DNA of 64,000 nt from the NCBI RefSeq assembly GCF_013166605.1, contig NZ_JABKKF010000003.1, positions 124,001-188,000 of the forward strand, written 5' to 3'. This DNA is from Xylanibacter muris. GTDB taxonomy: Bacteria > Bacteroidota > Bacteroidia > Bacteroidales > Bacteroidaceae. This document shows, piece after piece, positions 34,537 through 43,682 of the stretch. The position numbers were made by a program, and so were the translations under genes. The notes beneath the pieces were generated by a model. That model was not told where the DNA came from. It worked only from the letters and a program-made list of their open reading frames with translations, and searched no databases. The number at the start of each line of letters is the position of its first letter. The stretch's first letter is position 1.

Positions 34537-36018
34537 ATGGAAGAAAAGAAATATTTTTTTGCCGTTGACCTTGGCGCTACAAGCGGAAGGACAATTATCG
34601 GCACGCTTTACGGCGGGAAGATTGAATTGGAGGAAATAACACGTTTTGACAATAATCTTATCCAGACTTGCGGTCATTTTTACTGGGATATCTATGCCCT
34701 CTATAATGAGATAATAAAAGGTCTGAAGCTTACAGCCAAGAGAAATATTCCTATAACCTCGATAGGAATCGACACATGGGGTGTCGATTTTGTATGCGTG
34801 GGAAGTGACGGTGCGTTGCTGCGCAACCCTATTGCCTATCGTGACCCTCATACATTCGGAATGATGGAGGATTATTTCAAGAATTCCATAGATAAGAAAA
34901 CCGTATATAATACCACCGGAATACAGTTTATGAATTTCAACACACTGTTCCAGTTGCATGCAATGAAGAAAAACGGTGATGTTGTATTGGTTAATGCCGA
35001 CAAGATATTGTTTGTGCCGGATGCGCTTAGCTATATGCTTACAGGCAAGATGGTTTGTGAGTATACCATCGCATCAACGAGCCAGCTTCTTGATCCGCGT
35101 ACAAAGAAGCTTGACGAGCAGCTTCTTGCCAGTGTTGGCCTGAGCCGCCGCAGGTTTGGAAAGATGGTGAACCCGGCTGTGGAAATCGGACGGCTTACTG
35201 CCGAAGTTCAGGAAATGACCGGTTTGGGCGATGTGCCTGTAATAGCCGTTGCCGGACATGATACGGCAAGTGCCGTTGCGGCTGTGCCTGCGGCAAACAA
35301 GAACTTTGCCTACCTCAGCAGTGGCACATGGAGCCTTATGGGTATAGAGACAAAGAACGCGATAATCAACGACCTCAGCTACGAACGTAACTTTACAAAT
35401 GAAGGAGGTATTGAAGGAACGACACGCTTCCTTAAGAATATATGCGGAATGTGGATCTACGAGCGTTGCCGCAAGGAATGGACAGACGCGCCGGAGTCGC
35501 ATGCGGAACTTCAGGCAGAAGCGATGAAGCAGCCGGCATTCCAAAGCATTATCAATCCCGATGATGAGATGTTCGCGAACCCCTCTTCGATGATTGAGGC
35601 CATACAGACATATTGCCGTGAGACAGAGCAACATGTTCCGCAAGGATATGCGGAAATATGCAGATGTATTTTCGACAGCCTTGCATTGCGCTATCGTCAG
35701 GTGTTCGTATATCTGCGTGAGATGGCCTCATTCCCGATAGATGTGCTGCATATCATCGGTGGAGGCTCGTTGAACAACTATCTGAACCAGTTCACTGCGA
35801 ACAGTCTTGGAGTAACTGTTCTTGCAGGGCCTCAGGAAGGCACAGCCATCGGCAACATCATGCTTCAGGCAAAGGGAGCCGGAGTGGTTGACGACATTTG
35901 GGAAATGCGCGGAATAATCGCCGACAGTATAGAGATGAAACGTTTCGAACCGCAGGACAGGGAATTGTGGGACAATGCCTACTGCAAATATCTTGAAATG
36001 GTGATAAATAGAGGATAA
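34537..36018 (+). CDS. rhaB: Rhamnulokinase
   Basis: A 493-residue FGGY-family sugar kinase. 'FAVDLGATSGRTIIG' is the first phosphate loop, 'GIDTWGVDFVCVG' and 'AGHDTASAVAAVPA' the sugar and adenosine regions, and 'IIGGGSLNNYLNQ' the C-terminal nucleotide motif. It phosphorylates L-rhamnulose with ATP to rhamnulose-1-phosphate, step two of L-rhamnose breakdown. The isomerase and transporter genes follow, so the identity is firm. Length fits the family. The operon would use rhamnose released from pectin rhamnogalacturonan. Confidence 0.95.
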   Translation: MEEKKYFFAVDLGATSGRTIIGTLYGGKIELEEITRFDNNLIQTCGHFYWDIYALYNEIIKGLKLTAKRNIPITSIGIDTWGVDFVCVGSDGALLRNPIAYRDPHTFGMMEDYFKNSIDKKTVYNTTGIQFMNFNTLFQLHAMKKNGDVVLVNADKILFVPDALSYMLTGKMVCEYTIASTSQLLDPRTKKLDEQLLASVGLSRRRFGKMVNPAVEIGRLTAEVQEMTGLGDVPVIAVAGHDTASAVAAVPAANKNFAYLSSGTWSLMGIETKNAIINDLSYERNFTNEGGIEGTTRFLKNICGMWIYERCRKEWTDAPESHAELQAEAMKQPAFQSIINPDDEMFANPSSMIEAIQTYCRETEQHVPQGYAEICRCIFDSLALRYRQVFVYLREMASFPIDVLHIIGGGSLNNYLNQFTANSLGVTVLAGPQEGTAIGNIMLQAKGAGVVDDIWEMRGIIADSIEMKRFEPQDRELWDNAYCKYLEMVINRG

Positions 36019-36084
36019 GTAATCCCTACAATCAGGAAACTAAAACAATAAGATATAAACGATAATAAAAACTAACATTTGATT

Positions 36085-37341
36085 ATGAAAGAAGAATTAG
36101 TAAGAAAGGCTTACGAAGTGGCCAAAGAGCGCTACGCAGCCCTTGGTGTTGATACAGAGAAAGTATTGAAACAGATGCAGGATTTCCACCTGAGCATGCA
36201 CTGCTGGCAGGCAGATGATGTCGCAGGTTTCGAGAACCAGGGCGGCTCTCTCACCGGTGGTATCCAGGTGAACGGAAACTATCCCGGCAAAGCACGCAAT
36301 ATTGATGAACTTCGTGCAGATATACTATATGCAAAGTCTCTTATTCCCGGAACACACCGTTTGAACCTACATGAGATTTACGGTGACTTCGGCGGTAAAT
36401 ATGTAGACCGCGACCAGTGCGGTGTGGAGCACTTCCAGAGCTGGATCGAATGGGGTAAGGAGAATAATACTCTTCTTGACTTCAACTCGACGTCTTTCTC
36501 ACATGCGAAGAGCGGTGATCTGAGCCTTTCCAATCCTGACAAGGGTATCCGTGACTTTTGGATTGAGCACTCAAAGCGTTGCCGTGCCATTTCCGAGGCA
36601 ATAGGCAAGGCTCAGGGAGACCCCTGTATCATGAACACATGGGTACACGACGGAAGCAAGGATCTTACCGTAAACCGCCTTATGTACCGTGAGTTGCTGA
36701 AAGATTCTCTTGATCAGATTTTCGCCCAGAAGTATGACAACATGAAGGACTGTGTAGAGTCTAAGGTGTTCGGTATCGGTCTTGAGAGCTATACCGTTGG
36801 TTCTAACGACTTCTATACATCATACGCGGCAAAGAACAATATGATGATTACTCTCGACACCGGTCATTTCCATCCGACAGAAAGTGTTGCCGACAAGGTT
36901 TCTGCAATGCTGTTGTTCGTTCCGGAACTGATGCTTCACGTTTCCCGTCCGGTACGTTGGGATTCAGACCACGTTACTATTATGGACGATCCGACAATGG
37001 ATCTTTTTAGCGAGATTGTACGTGCCGGTGCACTCGACCGCGTCCACTATGGTCTTGACTACTTCGACGGTACTCTCAACCGTATTGGTGCATACGTTAT
37101 CGGTAGCCGTGCAGCACAGAAGTGCATGCTCCGCGCTCTTCTCGAGCCTATCGCCACACTGCGCAAGTATGAGCTTGAAGACAAGAAGTTCCAGCGTCTC
37201 GCATTGCTCGAGGAATGCAAGAATATGCCTTGGAACGCTGTATATGATGAGTTCTGTCTGCGTAACAATGTTCCGGTTGGCGAGGAGTATCTTGCTGCTG
37301 TTGAGAAGTACGAGGCTGATGTATTGTCAAAAAGAAACTGA
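36085..37341 (+). CDS. rhaA: L-rhamnose isomerase
   Basis: A 418-residue enzyme from ATG 36085; a TTG two codons earlier is less likely. 'LSMHCWQADDVAGFE', 'GIQVNGNYPGKARN' and 'NLHEIYGDF' are typical, and the metal-binding Glu, Asp and His residues occur in 'GLESYTVGSNDFY', 'ITLDTGHFHPTESVAD' and 'WDSDHV'. It converts L-rhamnose to L-rhamnulose with Mn or Zn. It is also called rhaI in Bacteroides. The gap to rhaB is 66 bases; a strong hairpin follows it before rhaT. Confidence 0.95.
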   Translation: MKEELVRKAYEVAKERYAALGVDTEKVLKQMQDFHLSMHCWQADDVAGFENQGGSLTGGIQVNGNYPGKARNIDELRADILYAKSLIPGTHRLNLHEIYGDFGGKYVDRDQCGVEHFQSWIEWGKENNTLLDFNSTSFSHAKSGDLSLSNPDKGIRDFWIEHSKRCRAISEAIGKAQGDPCIMNTWVHDGSKDLTVNRLMYRELLKDSLDQIFAQKYDNMKDCVESKVFGIGLESYTVGSNDFYTSYAAKNNMMITLDTGHFHPTESVADKVSAMLLFVPELMLHVSRPVRWDSDHVTIMDDPTMDLFSEIVRAGALDRVHYGLDYFDGTLNRIGAYVIGSRAAQKCMLRALLEPIATLRKYELEDKKFQRLALLEECKNMPWNAVYDEFCLRNNVPVGEEYLAAVEKYEADVLSKRN

Positions 37342-37361
37342 AAACAGAATGTTCTATAAAT

Positions 37362-37413
37362 GAAGAAGTCAGGAAATCCGTAGCGATGCGGGTTTCTTAA
37401 CTTCTTTTTTTTA
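37362..37413 (+). terminator. Hairpin terminator or attenuator between rhaA and rhaT
   Basis: GAAGAAGTCAGGAAATCCG (37362-37380) pairs almost fully, with G-U pairs, to the segment ending ACTTCTTT at 37408, followed by a T-run to 37413. It should lower read-through into rhaT, making transporter levels differ from those of the enzymes. Confidence 0.7.
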
Positions 37414-37528
37414 ATATATGGGTCCTTGCATGTTGCATGAAAGTGGTGCTTTTTTGTGTTCACGGTCGTGACGGTAGCCGATGATAGGACTTGTTTTGTA
37501 CATATAATCTAAATTGAATTGAAAAGTT

Positions 37529-38563
37529 ATGGATATTATAATAGGACTTTTTATTATAGCAATAGGTGCGTTTTGCCAGTCGAGTTGCTATGTTCCTATC
37601 AATAAGATAAAAGACTGGAGCTGGGAAAGCTATTGGATTGTTCAGGGAGTGTTTGCCTGGGTGCTTTGTCCGTTGTTGGGTGCGATGCTTGCTGTGCCGG
37701 AAGGCCACAGCCTTTGCGAGTTGTTCACATCTTGCAGTACGTTTAATATTTGGATGACAGTGTTGTTTGGAGTCCTGTGGGGTATAGGAGGTCTTACATT
37801 CGGACTGTCAATGCGTTATCTCGGTGTGGCATTAGGCCAGTCTATTGCTCTCGGAACGTGTGCCGGTCTTGGCACGATAATGGGACCGGTTCTTCTCAAT
37901 ATCTTCTTTCCGGAGCTTAATGCCCTTGAGTCATTGACGTTTGCCGTTATTCTTGGCGTTGTGGTTACTCTTATCGGTATTGCCATCATTGGTGTTGCCG
38001 GCTCAATGAAGGCAGCCTCGCTTTCCGAGGAGGAGAAGAAGGCTGCTGTGAAAGACTTCAATTTCCCTAAAGGTCTTGCCATCGCGCTTCTCGCAGGCTT
38101 TATGAGCGGATGCTTTAACGTAGGTCTTGAATTCGGAAAGGGAATAAATTTCGGTGATCTCACTCCCGATATGTATAAGACACTGCCCGCTACTCTGCTT
38201 GTTACCCTTGGCGGTTTTGTCACCAATGCCATTTACTGTTTCTATCAGAACGGCAAGAACGGCACGTGGGGTGATTATAGGAATGGAAGGGTATGGGGCA
38301 ATAATCTTTTGTTCTGTGCATTGGCCGGTGCCTTGTGGTACAGCCAGTTCTTTGGCCTGTCTCTTGGCAAGGGATTCCTTACAGAGTCTCCGACGCTCCT
38401 CACTTTGTCTTTCTGTATACTTATGGCGCTTAATGTGGTGTTCTCGAACGTATGGGGCATCATCCTTAAGGAATGGAAAGGATGCTCTCAGAAAACAATT
38501 ATGGTGCTTATAACAGGTATTGTGGTATTGATAATATCGTCATTCCTGCCGCAGCTCATATAA
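37529..38563 (+). CDS. rhaT: L-rhamnose/proton symporter
   Basis: A 344-residue inner-membrane protein with ten hydrophobic segments, matching RhaT throughout: 'GAFCQSSCYVPINKIKDWSWE', described by its core SCYVPINK, 'GGLTFGLSMRYLGVALGQS' and 'AGFMSGCFNVGLEFG'. It imports L-rhamnose with protons. Placement after rhaB and rhaA completes uptake, isomerisation and phosphorylation. The aldolase RhaD, needed to split rhamnulose-1-phosphate, is not next to it. A terminator follows at 38590. Confidence 0.95.
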   Translation: MDIIIGLFIIAIGAFCQSSCYVPINKIKDWSWESYWIVQGVFAWVLCPLLGAMLAVPEGHSLCELFTSCSTFNIWMTVLFGVLWGIGGLTFGLSMRYLGVALGQSIALGTCAGLGTIMGPVLLNIFFPELNALESLTFAVILGVVVTLIGIAIIGVAGSMKAASLSEEEKKAAVKDFNFPKGLAIALLAGFMSGCFNVGLEFGKGINFGDLTPDMYKTLPATLLVTLGGFVTNAIYCFYQNGKNGTWGDYRNGRVWGNNLLFCALAGALWYSQFFGLSLGKGFLTESPTLLTLSFCILMALNVVFSNVWGIILKEWKGCSQKTIMVLITGIVVLIISSFLPQLI

Positions 38564-38589
38564 TTTTCATTAAGCATGAATTGATGAAG

Positions 38590-38626
38590 TTCCGCTTTCG
38601 GATGGAGAAAGCGGAATTTCTTTTTG
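38590..38626 (+). terminator. Terminator after rhaT
   Basis: TTCCGCTTTC (38590-38599) and GAAAGCGGAA (38607-38616) form a perfect 10-bp stem with a 7-base loop, followed by TTTCTTTTTG. Confidence 0.85.
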
Positions 38627-38661
38627 CATTAATATAAGTTTAGGACATTAGTATTGATAAA

Positions 38662-40305
38662 ATGAAGAAATTTGTCATTGGCTTATCGTTTATTTTTGCA
38701 TTTTCAGGAATAACCGTTGCACAAAGGCCGGTATTTAAAACAGGTAAAGAGATTGTTAAGGTTATGCTTGACGGAAAGAGAATGCACGGTGACTGGAGGG
38801 TTGCTCCGGAAATAAATCCCGATATTCTTGAAACGACATCCGAGAAAATAGTTTTTATTTCAGATGTGGATACTTTTTCCATTACCCTTGACGAATGGAA
38901 GTCGGAAGAATTCGATATTCTCACTCTTCAGGGAGACACATCTCATGTGTTGGTGAAAAGAAGTGCCTTGAATCCGTTTGAGAATCCCGATCCTGAATTT
39001 ATAAAGAGACCGCAGTCGGGAATGATGACGCGTGAACAGGCCAAATTTGATATTGATGCCCTTGTTTATGCCCTTACCCAGATTCATATAGACATATTCT
39101 CGGAATGCAGGCAGGAAGATTTTTTCAGGGCGGTGAATAAGGCTGTGGAGAGTTTGCCCGACTCTGTTTCTTCTGTAGATCTGTATCGGTGTCTTGCACC
39201 CGTAGTGGCAATGATAGGAGACGGTCACACGAATCTTGGATTCCCTTTCAAAAGCGTTTTCACAAAAGATTTGAAAAGGCTTCCGGTGTTTTTTGAAGTG
39301 CTTACCGACCGTTCTGTAGTATGCACTGCATGTATTGATTCTTTAATACCGTCGGGTGCGAAGATTCTGGGCGTAAACGGAATAAAGACAGATGCGCTTT
39401 TGGATACGATGCTGTTGTTTGTAAGTGGGGAGAGGCCTCATTTCAAACTGTCGAGAGTTGACGGTGTTTTTTCTGCCTTATTACAGATTCTTTATCCGGC
39501 GGACAGCTATACGGTAGAGTATTTGCCGCAGGGCATGAAGAAGCCTCTTGTTCACACTTTCCCTGCAGCAACGTATGATGAGATAATGAGCCGTATTCCT
39601 TTAAAAGACTCTCAAAAGAGAAGTTCCGCCTATTCTTTTACTGTCGACAGTATAAATAATGTGGCGGTGATGGATTTCCGGTCGTTCAGCAACCCTTCCA
39701 TGATGAAACATTTTGCGGATTCGATGTTTACGACACTTAGGAACAAAGGGATTGGCAATCTTATAATAGACCTTAGAAATAACGGAGGAGGAAACAGCAT
39801 TGTCGGTGATATACTTTTGCGATATATCTCCCCAAAGCCGTTTGTGCAGATGGATAAGGTAATGGTGAAAATTACACCTCTCACCATGAAGCTGCAGAGG
39901 GATGGTGTTGTCATGAAACCATTTAAGTTTGTTGATATAAAAGAAAATGGATATGAAAACCCTCTGACGGACAAAGAAGGACATTATAATGGAAAGGTAT
40001 ATCTTCTTACATCGAATCATACATTCTCTTCGGCGGCAGCCTTTTCCTGGACATTCAAGGAATGCGGAATAGGCAAGGTTATTGGTGAGGAAACGGGAGG
40101 AATGAATGTATGCTATGGCGATATATTAAGTTATCGGCTTCCTGTTTCGAAACTTTCTTGCTCTATTTCTTATAAGCGTTTTTGGGGATTACATGCCGAT
40201 GAGAAAGACATCCACGGCACTATTCCGGATATTGCAGTTCCGTCATCCGAAGCCATGAATGCGGTCATGAAGCTTGTGAGGAAGAGTAACAGAAAGCGCA
40301 AATAA
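38662..40305 (+). CDS. S41-family peptidase, exported
   Basis: A 547-residue exported protein (signal peptide about 1-21, TVA-Q). The core domain of C-terminal-processing (S41) peptidases lies at about 330-530: 'NLIIDLRNNGGGNS' and 'SNHTFSSAAAF' with candidate nucleophile Ser457, then 'GEETGG'. Upstream, residues 125-230 form a helical domain and 260-320 a PDZ-like segment. Such proteins act in the periplasm or outside the cell on unstructured protein ends. It begins 36 bases after the rhaT terminator; no promoter was recognised in that short gap. Confidence 0.87.
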   Translation: MKKFVIGLSFIFAFSGITVAQRPVFKTGKEIVKVMLDGKRMHGDWRVAPEINPDILETTSEKIVFISDVDTFSITLDEWKSEEFDILTLQGDTSHVLVKRSALNPFENPDPEFIKRPQSGMMTREQAKFDIDALVYALTQIHIDIFSECRQEDFFRAVNKAVESLPDSVSSVDLYRCLAPVVAMIGDGHTNLGFPFKSVFTKDLKRLPVFFEVLTDRSVVCTACIDSLIPSGAKILGVNGIKTDALLDTMLLFVSGERPHFKLSRVDGVFSALLQILYPADSYTVEYLPQGMKKPLVHTFPAATYDEIMSRIPLKDSQKRSSAYSFTVDSINNVAVMDFRSFSNPSMMKHFADSMFTTLRNKGIGNLIIDLRNNGGGNSIVGDILLRYISPKPFVQMDKVMVKITPLTMKLQRDGVVMKPFKFVDIKENGYENPLTDKEGHYNGKVYLLTSNHTFSSAAAFSWTFKECGIGKVIGEETGGMNVCYGDILSYRLPVSKLSCSISYKRFWGLHADEKDIHGTIPDIAVPSSEAMNAVMKLVRKSNRKRK

Positions 40306-40370
40306 GCGCATTGTTATCCGTTTTTCGCAGCAATGGTTATGTTTTTTGCTTTATGTAAAAATTAAAAAGA

Positions 40371-40408
40371 CAGCCTGCTCTCAACGTTCATGGGAGCAGG
40401 CTGTTTTT
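40371..40408. terminator. Terminator between convergent S41 and GH43 genes
   Basis: CAGCCTGCTC (40371-40380) pairs with GAGCAGGCTG (40393-40402), followed by TTTTT; the preceding A-rich stretch makes it usable from both sides. Confidence 0.8.
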
Positions 40409-40436
40409 GTCATATACAGACGTTTTGGAGCCGGTT

Positions 40437-42650
40437 CTATTCAGTTATTCCCGTTTTGCTGTTGTCTGTCACGATATGTGCCTTTTCCATTGTGAGGAAA
40501 GCTCCTTTCACGCCAACCGGCAGTCCGGACACATTGTAGGAGTAGTTGTATGACTTTCCGTCTTTTGTGGTTACTGTGGCGTTCATAGCAACGCTTCCTC
40601 CGTTTACTTTCACGGTCATGTCAACTTGCGCACCGTCCATGTCTTCGCGGAATGTATCCCAATCGTAGTCGTTTTTCATTCCTGCCGTACGCATGGCATC
40701 TGTGGCAAAATCGCCCCATCCGTAGCTGTCGGCGCGCAGCACCATGTATTCCTTGTATCCGCCCGCACCTCTTTGCTTTCCGTTTGTCAGTACGAGCAGC
40801 CAGTTGTTCCAGTTCTCGGCCTTGTCTGTGTAGTTCTTGAAAGAGAAGTTGAATTCGCATACAGACTTTGTCGATGTGATGTAGGGAGTGAATGCGGTCC
40901 AGAATGCGGTCTTGTTGTCCTCGCTGCCGTAAGTGGAGTGGGGCTGTGTATTCTTTCCCCAGTATGTTTTCTTTCCTCCTGCCGCATATCCTGCGTATAT
41001 TATGGTGGCGGCTCTTGGTGTAGCCTCCCAGTCAGCCTCGCGGCACAGGTTAAGTTTCTGGTTGCCTATGGTGAGAACGTTTGTTTGCTTGTCGAAACTC
41101 CATTTCTGTCCGCTGAACGGTGCCCCGAGCACTTTGTGGTCTTTAGTGAGGGTTATCAGTGTTGATTCGTTTTGTTTCTGGTACGTGTATTCAAGAATGA
41201 TGTTTTCCCATGTTCCGGCTATATCTTCATCGGTTATTTCCGTTTGTGGCACGGCTCCATAGCATTCAGGCATCACGAGAGGCCATCCGTCGGCAGTCCA
41301 CATAATCTTTCTGACCTGTCCCATCATGATGGCATTGCTGTATTCGTCACCGTAGGCATTGCTTGGCAGGCGTCCCTGAGAAGAGTAGAACCAGTTGTCG
41401 TTTCCGTCGTTGAACACTGCGCAGTGGCTTATTCCGACCCATCCGTATCCCTGTGAGAAACGGTAGGGATGTGTGAGTAGCGGATAAGCGTCTCCACCGC
41501 GGTTGGTCACGTCTGTTCCGTCGATGCCATAGTATGGCCCGTCAATGTTGCGAGAGCGCACTACGCGTGTGTTGTATGCCACGGCCAGTTCGTCGCAGGC
41601 CATGAATAGGTAGTAGTATCCGTTGCGGTAAATTACTTCCGGTGCCTCGGCTGCCTGCCAGCGGTTGTTCATCTGCCTGGTGTAGATACGTTTGCCGTAT
41701 GCCGATATGTCGCCCCATGGCATTCCGGGTTCTTTCTCAGGCATTCCTGTTTCAGGATTTAGTTTTACGGCAGGAAAACCTGAGTGCCACGAACCGTAGA
41801 CGAGCCAGTGTTCCCCTTCAGGTGTTATGATGTATGACGGGTCTATGGCATTCCATTTGAAGTAGCAGTTGGCCCAGTCGTCAGCCTTTACGTTGAAGTT
41901 CAGCTGTTTGTCTGATGCGTTTGTTATCACATATCCCTTATCCTTCCAGCTCGATACGTCATCCGGTGTCGATGTTTCCATCATTCCTATGAAGGCTCTT
42001 TCTCCCCATGTGCCGTCACCGTTTATTGTTCCGGGGCATGTTATGGCGTAATACATGCGGTAAAGGCCGCTTTTTACGCGTCTGACGCATGGTGCCCAAA
42101 AACCGAATTGGGTGTCGTCATTGAAGTTGGCCGGACTGTCGGGCAGTCCCATTGCCGCACGTATCTCATTAAGTTTCTGCTTGACCCATTTTGGAAGTCT
42201 CGGCATTGTTGTTCCGAGAAATTCCCAATCTACAAGGTTTCTCGAGCGCCGGCACATAAAGTGTCCGTGTCCGTTGTGGGCATTTCCGAAACTCGCATCG
42301 GTGGTATACATGTAATAATAACCGTCGTCGGCACGCATGACAGAAGGATCGTGTACGTTTGCCAGATTCCATTTGCTACGTTGGCTCCATCCGCTTATGT
42401 CGCGGTAATAGTCGCCATATTGAGGTGCGACATAGTCGTCGAGCCTGTCTTTTAGCGGTTCGGCTTTTATGGATTTGATGTTGCTGATGTCGATTCCTCC
42501 AAGTGTCCAGGTGTTTATTCTTTGGTTGAATGATATGGCGGTGTTCTTCATTTTTGTCTTGGTGCCGTCTTGGCTTTCCACAATAAACTGTGCATTTACT
42601 GTCAGGCTTGCCGCAAGCATCGCTGCCATTGCCTTATATTTCATTTTCAT
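40437..42650 (-). CDS. GH43 family arabinanase/arabinosidase
   Basis: A 737-residue secreted enzyme (signal peptide 1-20). A short module (21-66) precedes a five-bladed GH43 propeller at about 85-480. Catalytic candidates: Asp101 (NVHDPSV, base), Asp270 (AIDPSY, pKa tuner) and Glu335 (AAEAPEV, acid). Residues 490-735 are a beta-sandwich like the C-terminal domain of extracellular endo-alpha-1,5-arabinanases. It most probably cuts arabinan side chains of pectin. It follows a small secreted protein gene on the same strand after 15 bases, so the two form an operon. The absence of a lipobox suggests the protein is periplasmic or secreted. Confidence 0.88.
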   Translation of the reverse strand: MKMKYKAMAAMLAASLTVNAQFIVESQDGTKTKMKNTAISFNQRINTWTLGGIDISNIKSIKAEPLKDRLDDYVAPQYGDYYRDISGWSQRSKWNLANVHDPSVMRADDGYYYMYTTDASFGNAHNGHGHFMCRRSRNLVDWEFLGTTMPRLPKWVKQKLNEIRAAMGLPDSPANFNDDTQFGFWAPCVRRVKSGLYRMYYAITCPGTINGDGTWGERAFIGMMETSTPDDVSSWKDKGYVITNASDKQLNFNVKADDWANCYFKWNAIDPSYIITPEGEHWLVYGSWHSGFPAVKLNPETGMPEKEPGMPWGDISAYGKRIYTRQMNNRWQAAEAPEVIYRNGYYYLFMACDELAVAYNTRVVRSRNIDGPYYGIDGTDVTNRGGDAYPLLTHPYRFSQGYGWVGISHCAVFNDGNDNWFYSSQGRLPSNAYGDEYSNAIMMGQVRKIMWTADGWPLVMPECYGAVPQTEITDEDIAGTWENIILEYTYQKQNESTLITLTKDHKVLGAPFSGQKWSFDKQTNVLTIGNQKLNLCREADWEATPRAATIIYAGYAAGGKKTYWGKNTQPHSTYGSEDNKTAFWTAFTPYITSTKSVCEFNFSFKNYTDKAENWNNWLLVLTNGKQRGAGGYKEYMVLRADSYGWGDFATDAMRTAGMKNDYDWDTFREDMDGAQVDMTVKVNGGSVAMNATVTTKDGKSYNYSYNVSGLPVGVKGAFLTMEKAHIVTDNSKTGITE

Positions 42651-42665
42651 AGTCGTGTCTCCTCC

Positions 42666-43133
42666 TTATTTCTTTATAAATTTTACGGCAGCCTTTCCTG
42701 CACGCAGGATGTATATCCCGTCGGACAGCCGTGTTATGTCTATTGTGCAGTCGTTTCCGGTTATTGTTTTCTCTGCAACCTTGTGTCCGGCGGCATCGAA
42801 TATTGCGGCTTTTGTACCGTCTGCACATCCGGTGAGCGTGAGGCGTCCATCTGCATATCCGTGCAGCATGGGACCACTGTTGTTTTCCTTAATACTGCCG
42901 ATACTTGTCGGGTCCACCTGTTTGAATGTCACCCCGTTTGTGTTGCGGATGATATTTCCGTCGTTACATATCACGGAGAATGTCTCTTCATTGTCGGATG
43001 CCAGCATAAAGCCGACATTTTTCATTAGTACGGTAGTTCCGCTCTGCGGTTCCACCAAGGCCCATTCGAGTGTGTTCTGGGCGTTTGTCACCGAGACACA
43101 TAATGTTAGGAATGAAAGTAGAAGTTTTTTCAT
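42666..43133 (-). CDS. Small secreted protein with T9SS-like C-terminal domain
   Basis: A 155-residue protein from ATG at 43133 (MKKLLLSFLTLCVSVTNAQ, signal peptide cleaved about residue 19); an upstream in-frame ATG at 43208 would place sequence before the signal peptide. Residues 22-60 ('LVEPQSGTTVLMKNVGFML') resemble the N-terminal module of the GH43 enzyme encoded next ('IVESQDGTKTKMKNTAISF'). Residues 90-155 ('IFDAAGHKVAEKTITG', 'RLSDGIYILRAGKAAVKFIKK' in parts) look like a Por-secretion C-terminal sorting domain. A -7-like box (TAACTTCGC) reads leftwards at 43177-43185. Its role is unknown. Confidence 0.72.
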   Translation of the reverse strand: MKKLLLSFLTLCVSVTNAQNTLEWALVEPQSGTTVLMKNVGFMLASDNEETFSVICNDGNIIRNTNGVTFKQVDPTSIGSIKENNSGPMLHGYADGRLTLTGCADGTKAAIFDAAGHKVAEKTITGNDCTIDITRLSDGIYILRAGKAAVKFIKK

Positions 43134-43255
43134 AATCGGTTGTGTTATTGCAGATAAGTGATTATTTTCCAATGCCGCGAAGTTACTTAAAATTAATGTA
43201 ACTGGCAAATAAGATGACAGGAAAGTGTTTCCTTGGAAAAAAAAGATATTTTATT

Positions 43256-43286
43256 TTTGTTTTATATAAAAAAATATTACCTTTGC
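43256..43286 (+). promoter_or_regulatory. Promoter upstream of the cobalamin riboswitch
   Basis: TTTG at 43256-43259, 18 bases, then TACCTTTGC at 43278-43286. Transcription would start within a few bases of the riboswitch 5' edge, placing the whole aptamer in the leader. Confidence 0.75.
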
Positions 43287-43452
43287 AACCGCAACGGTTC
43301 ATCTGTTTAAAGATGATTAAAAGGGAAACGGGTGTGAATCCCGTGCAGTCCCGCTGCTGTATTCCGTCCTTATCGGGAGCGAACAAAAAGCCACTGACAT
43401 TTTTTCGGGAAGGCGTTCGTATCCGGACGGTAAGCCAGAAGACCTGCCTTGC
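43287..43452 (+). promoter_or_regulatory. Cobalamin (B12) riboswitch
   Basis: All main class elements occur in order: the first stem with GGTTC (43296 on), AAAGGGAAACGGGTGTGAA (the GGGAA..GGTG core), ATCCCGTGCAGTCCCGCTGCTGT, quoted here by its core GCAGTCCCGC, a GCCACTG loop at 43389-43396, and the B12 box AAGCCAGAAGACCTGCC at 43432-43448. It should bind adenosylcobalamin or a related form and repress expression. About 230 further leader bases, with a CGTCT/AGACG hairpin near 43466-43482, hold the expression platform before ATG 43683. Confidence 0.93.
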
Positions 43453-43682
43453 TTTCAGACTTTTCCGTCTCGAGGAAAGACGAAGAGGTTTAAAATAAAT
43501 ATATGATGTGTTTGGTATAAGGCGGAGATTGTCGTGAGCGGACGTCGATAAGTTGGTTCATTGACATATTTCCTTTAAATAATAGTATTATACATACCTG
43601 TGTCCGTATTCCACGGCATCTCTGCTTTTATACCATTTAGTTCAGCTGCAAGACAGATAAACATTATATTAATTCAATTTTT

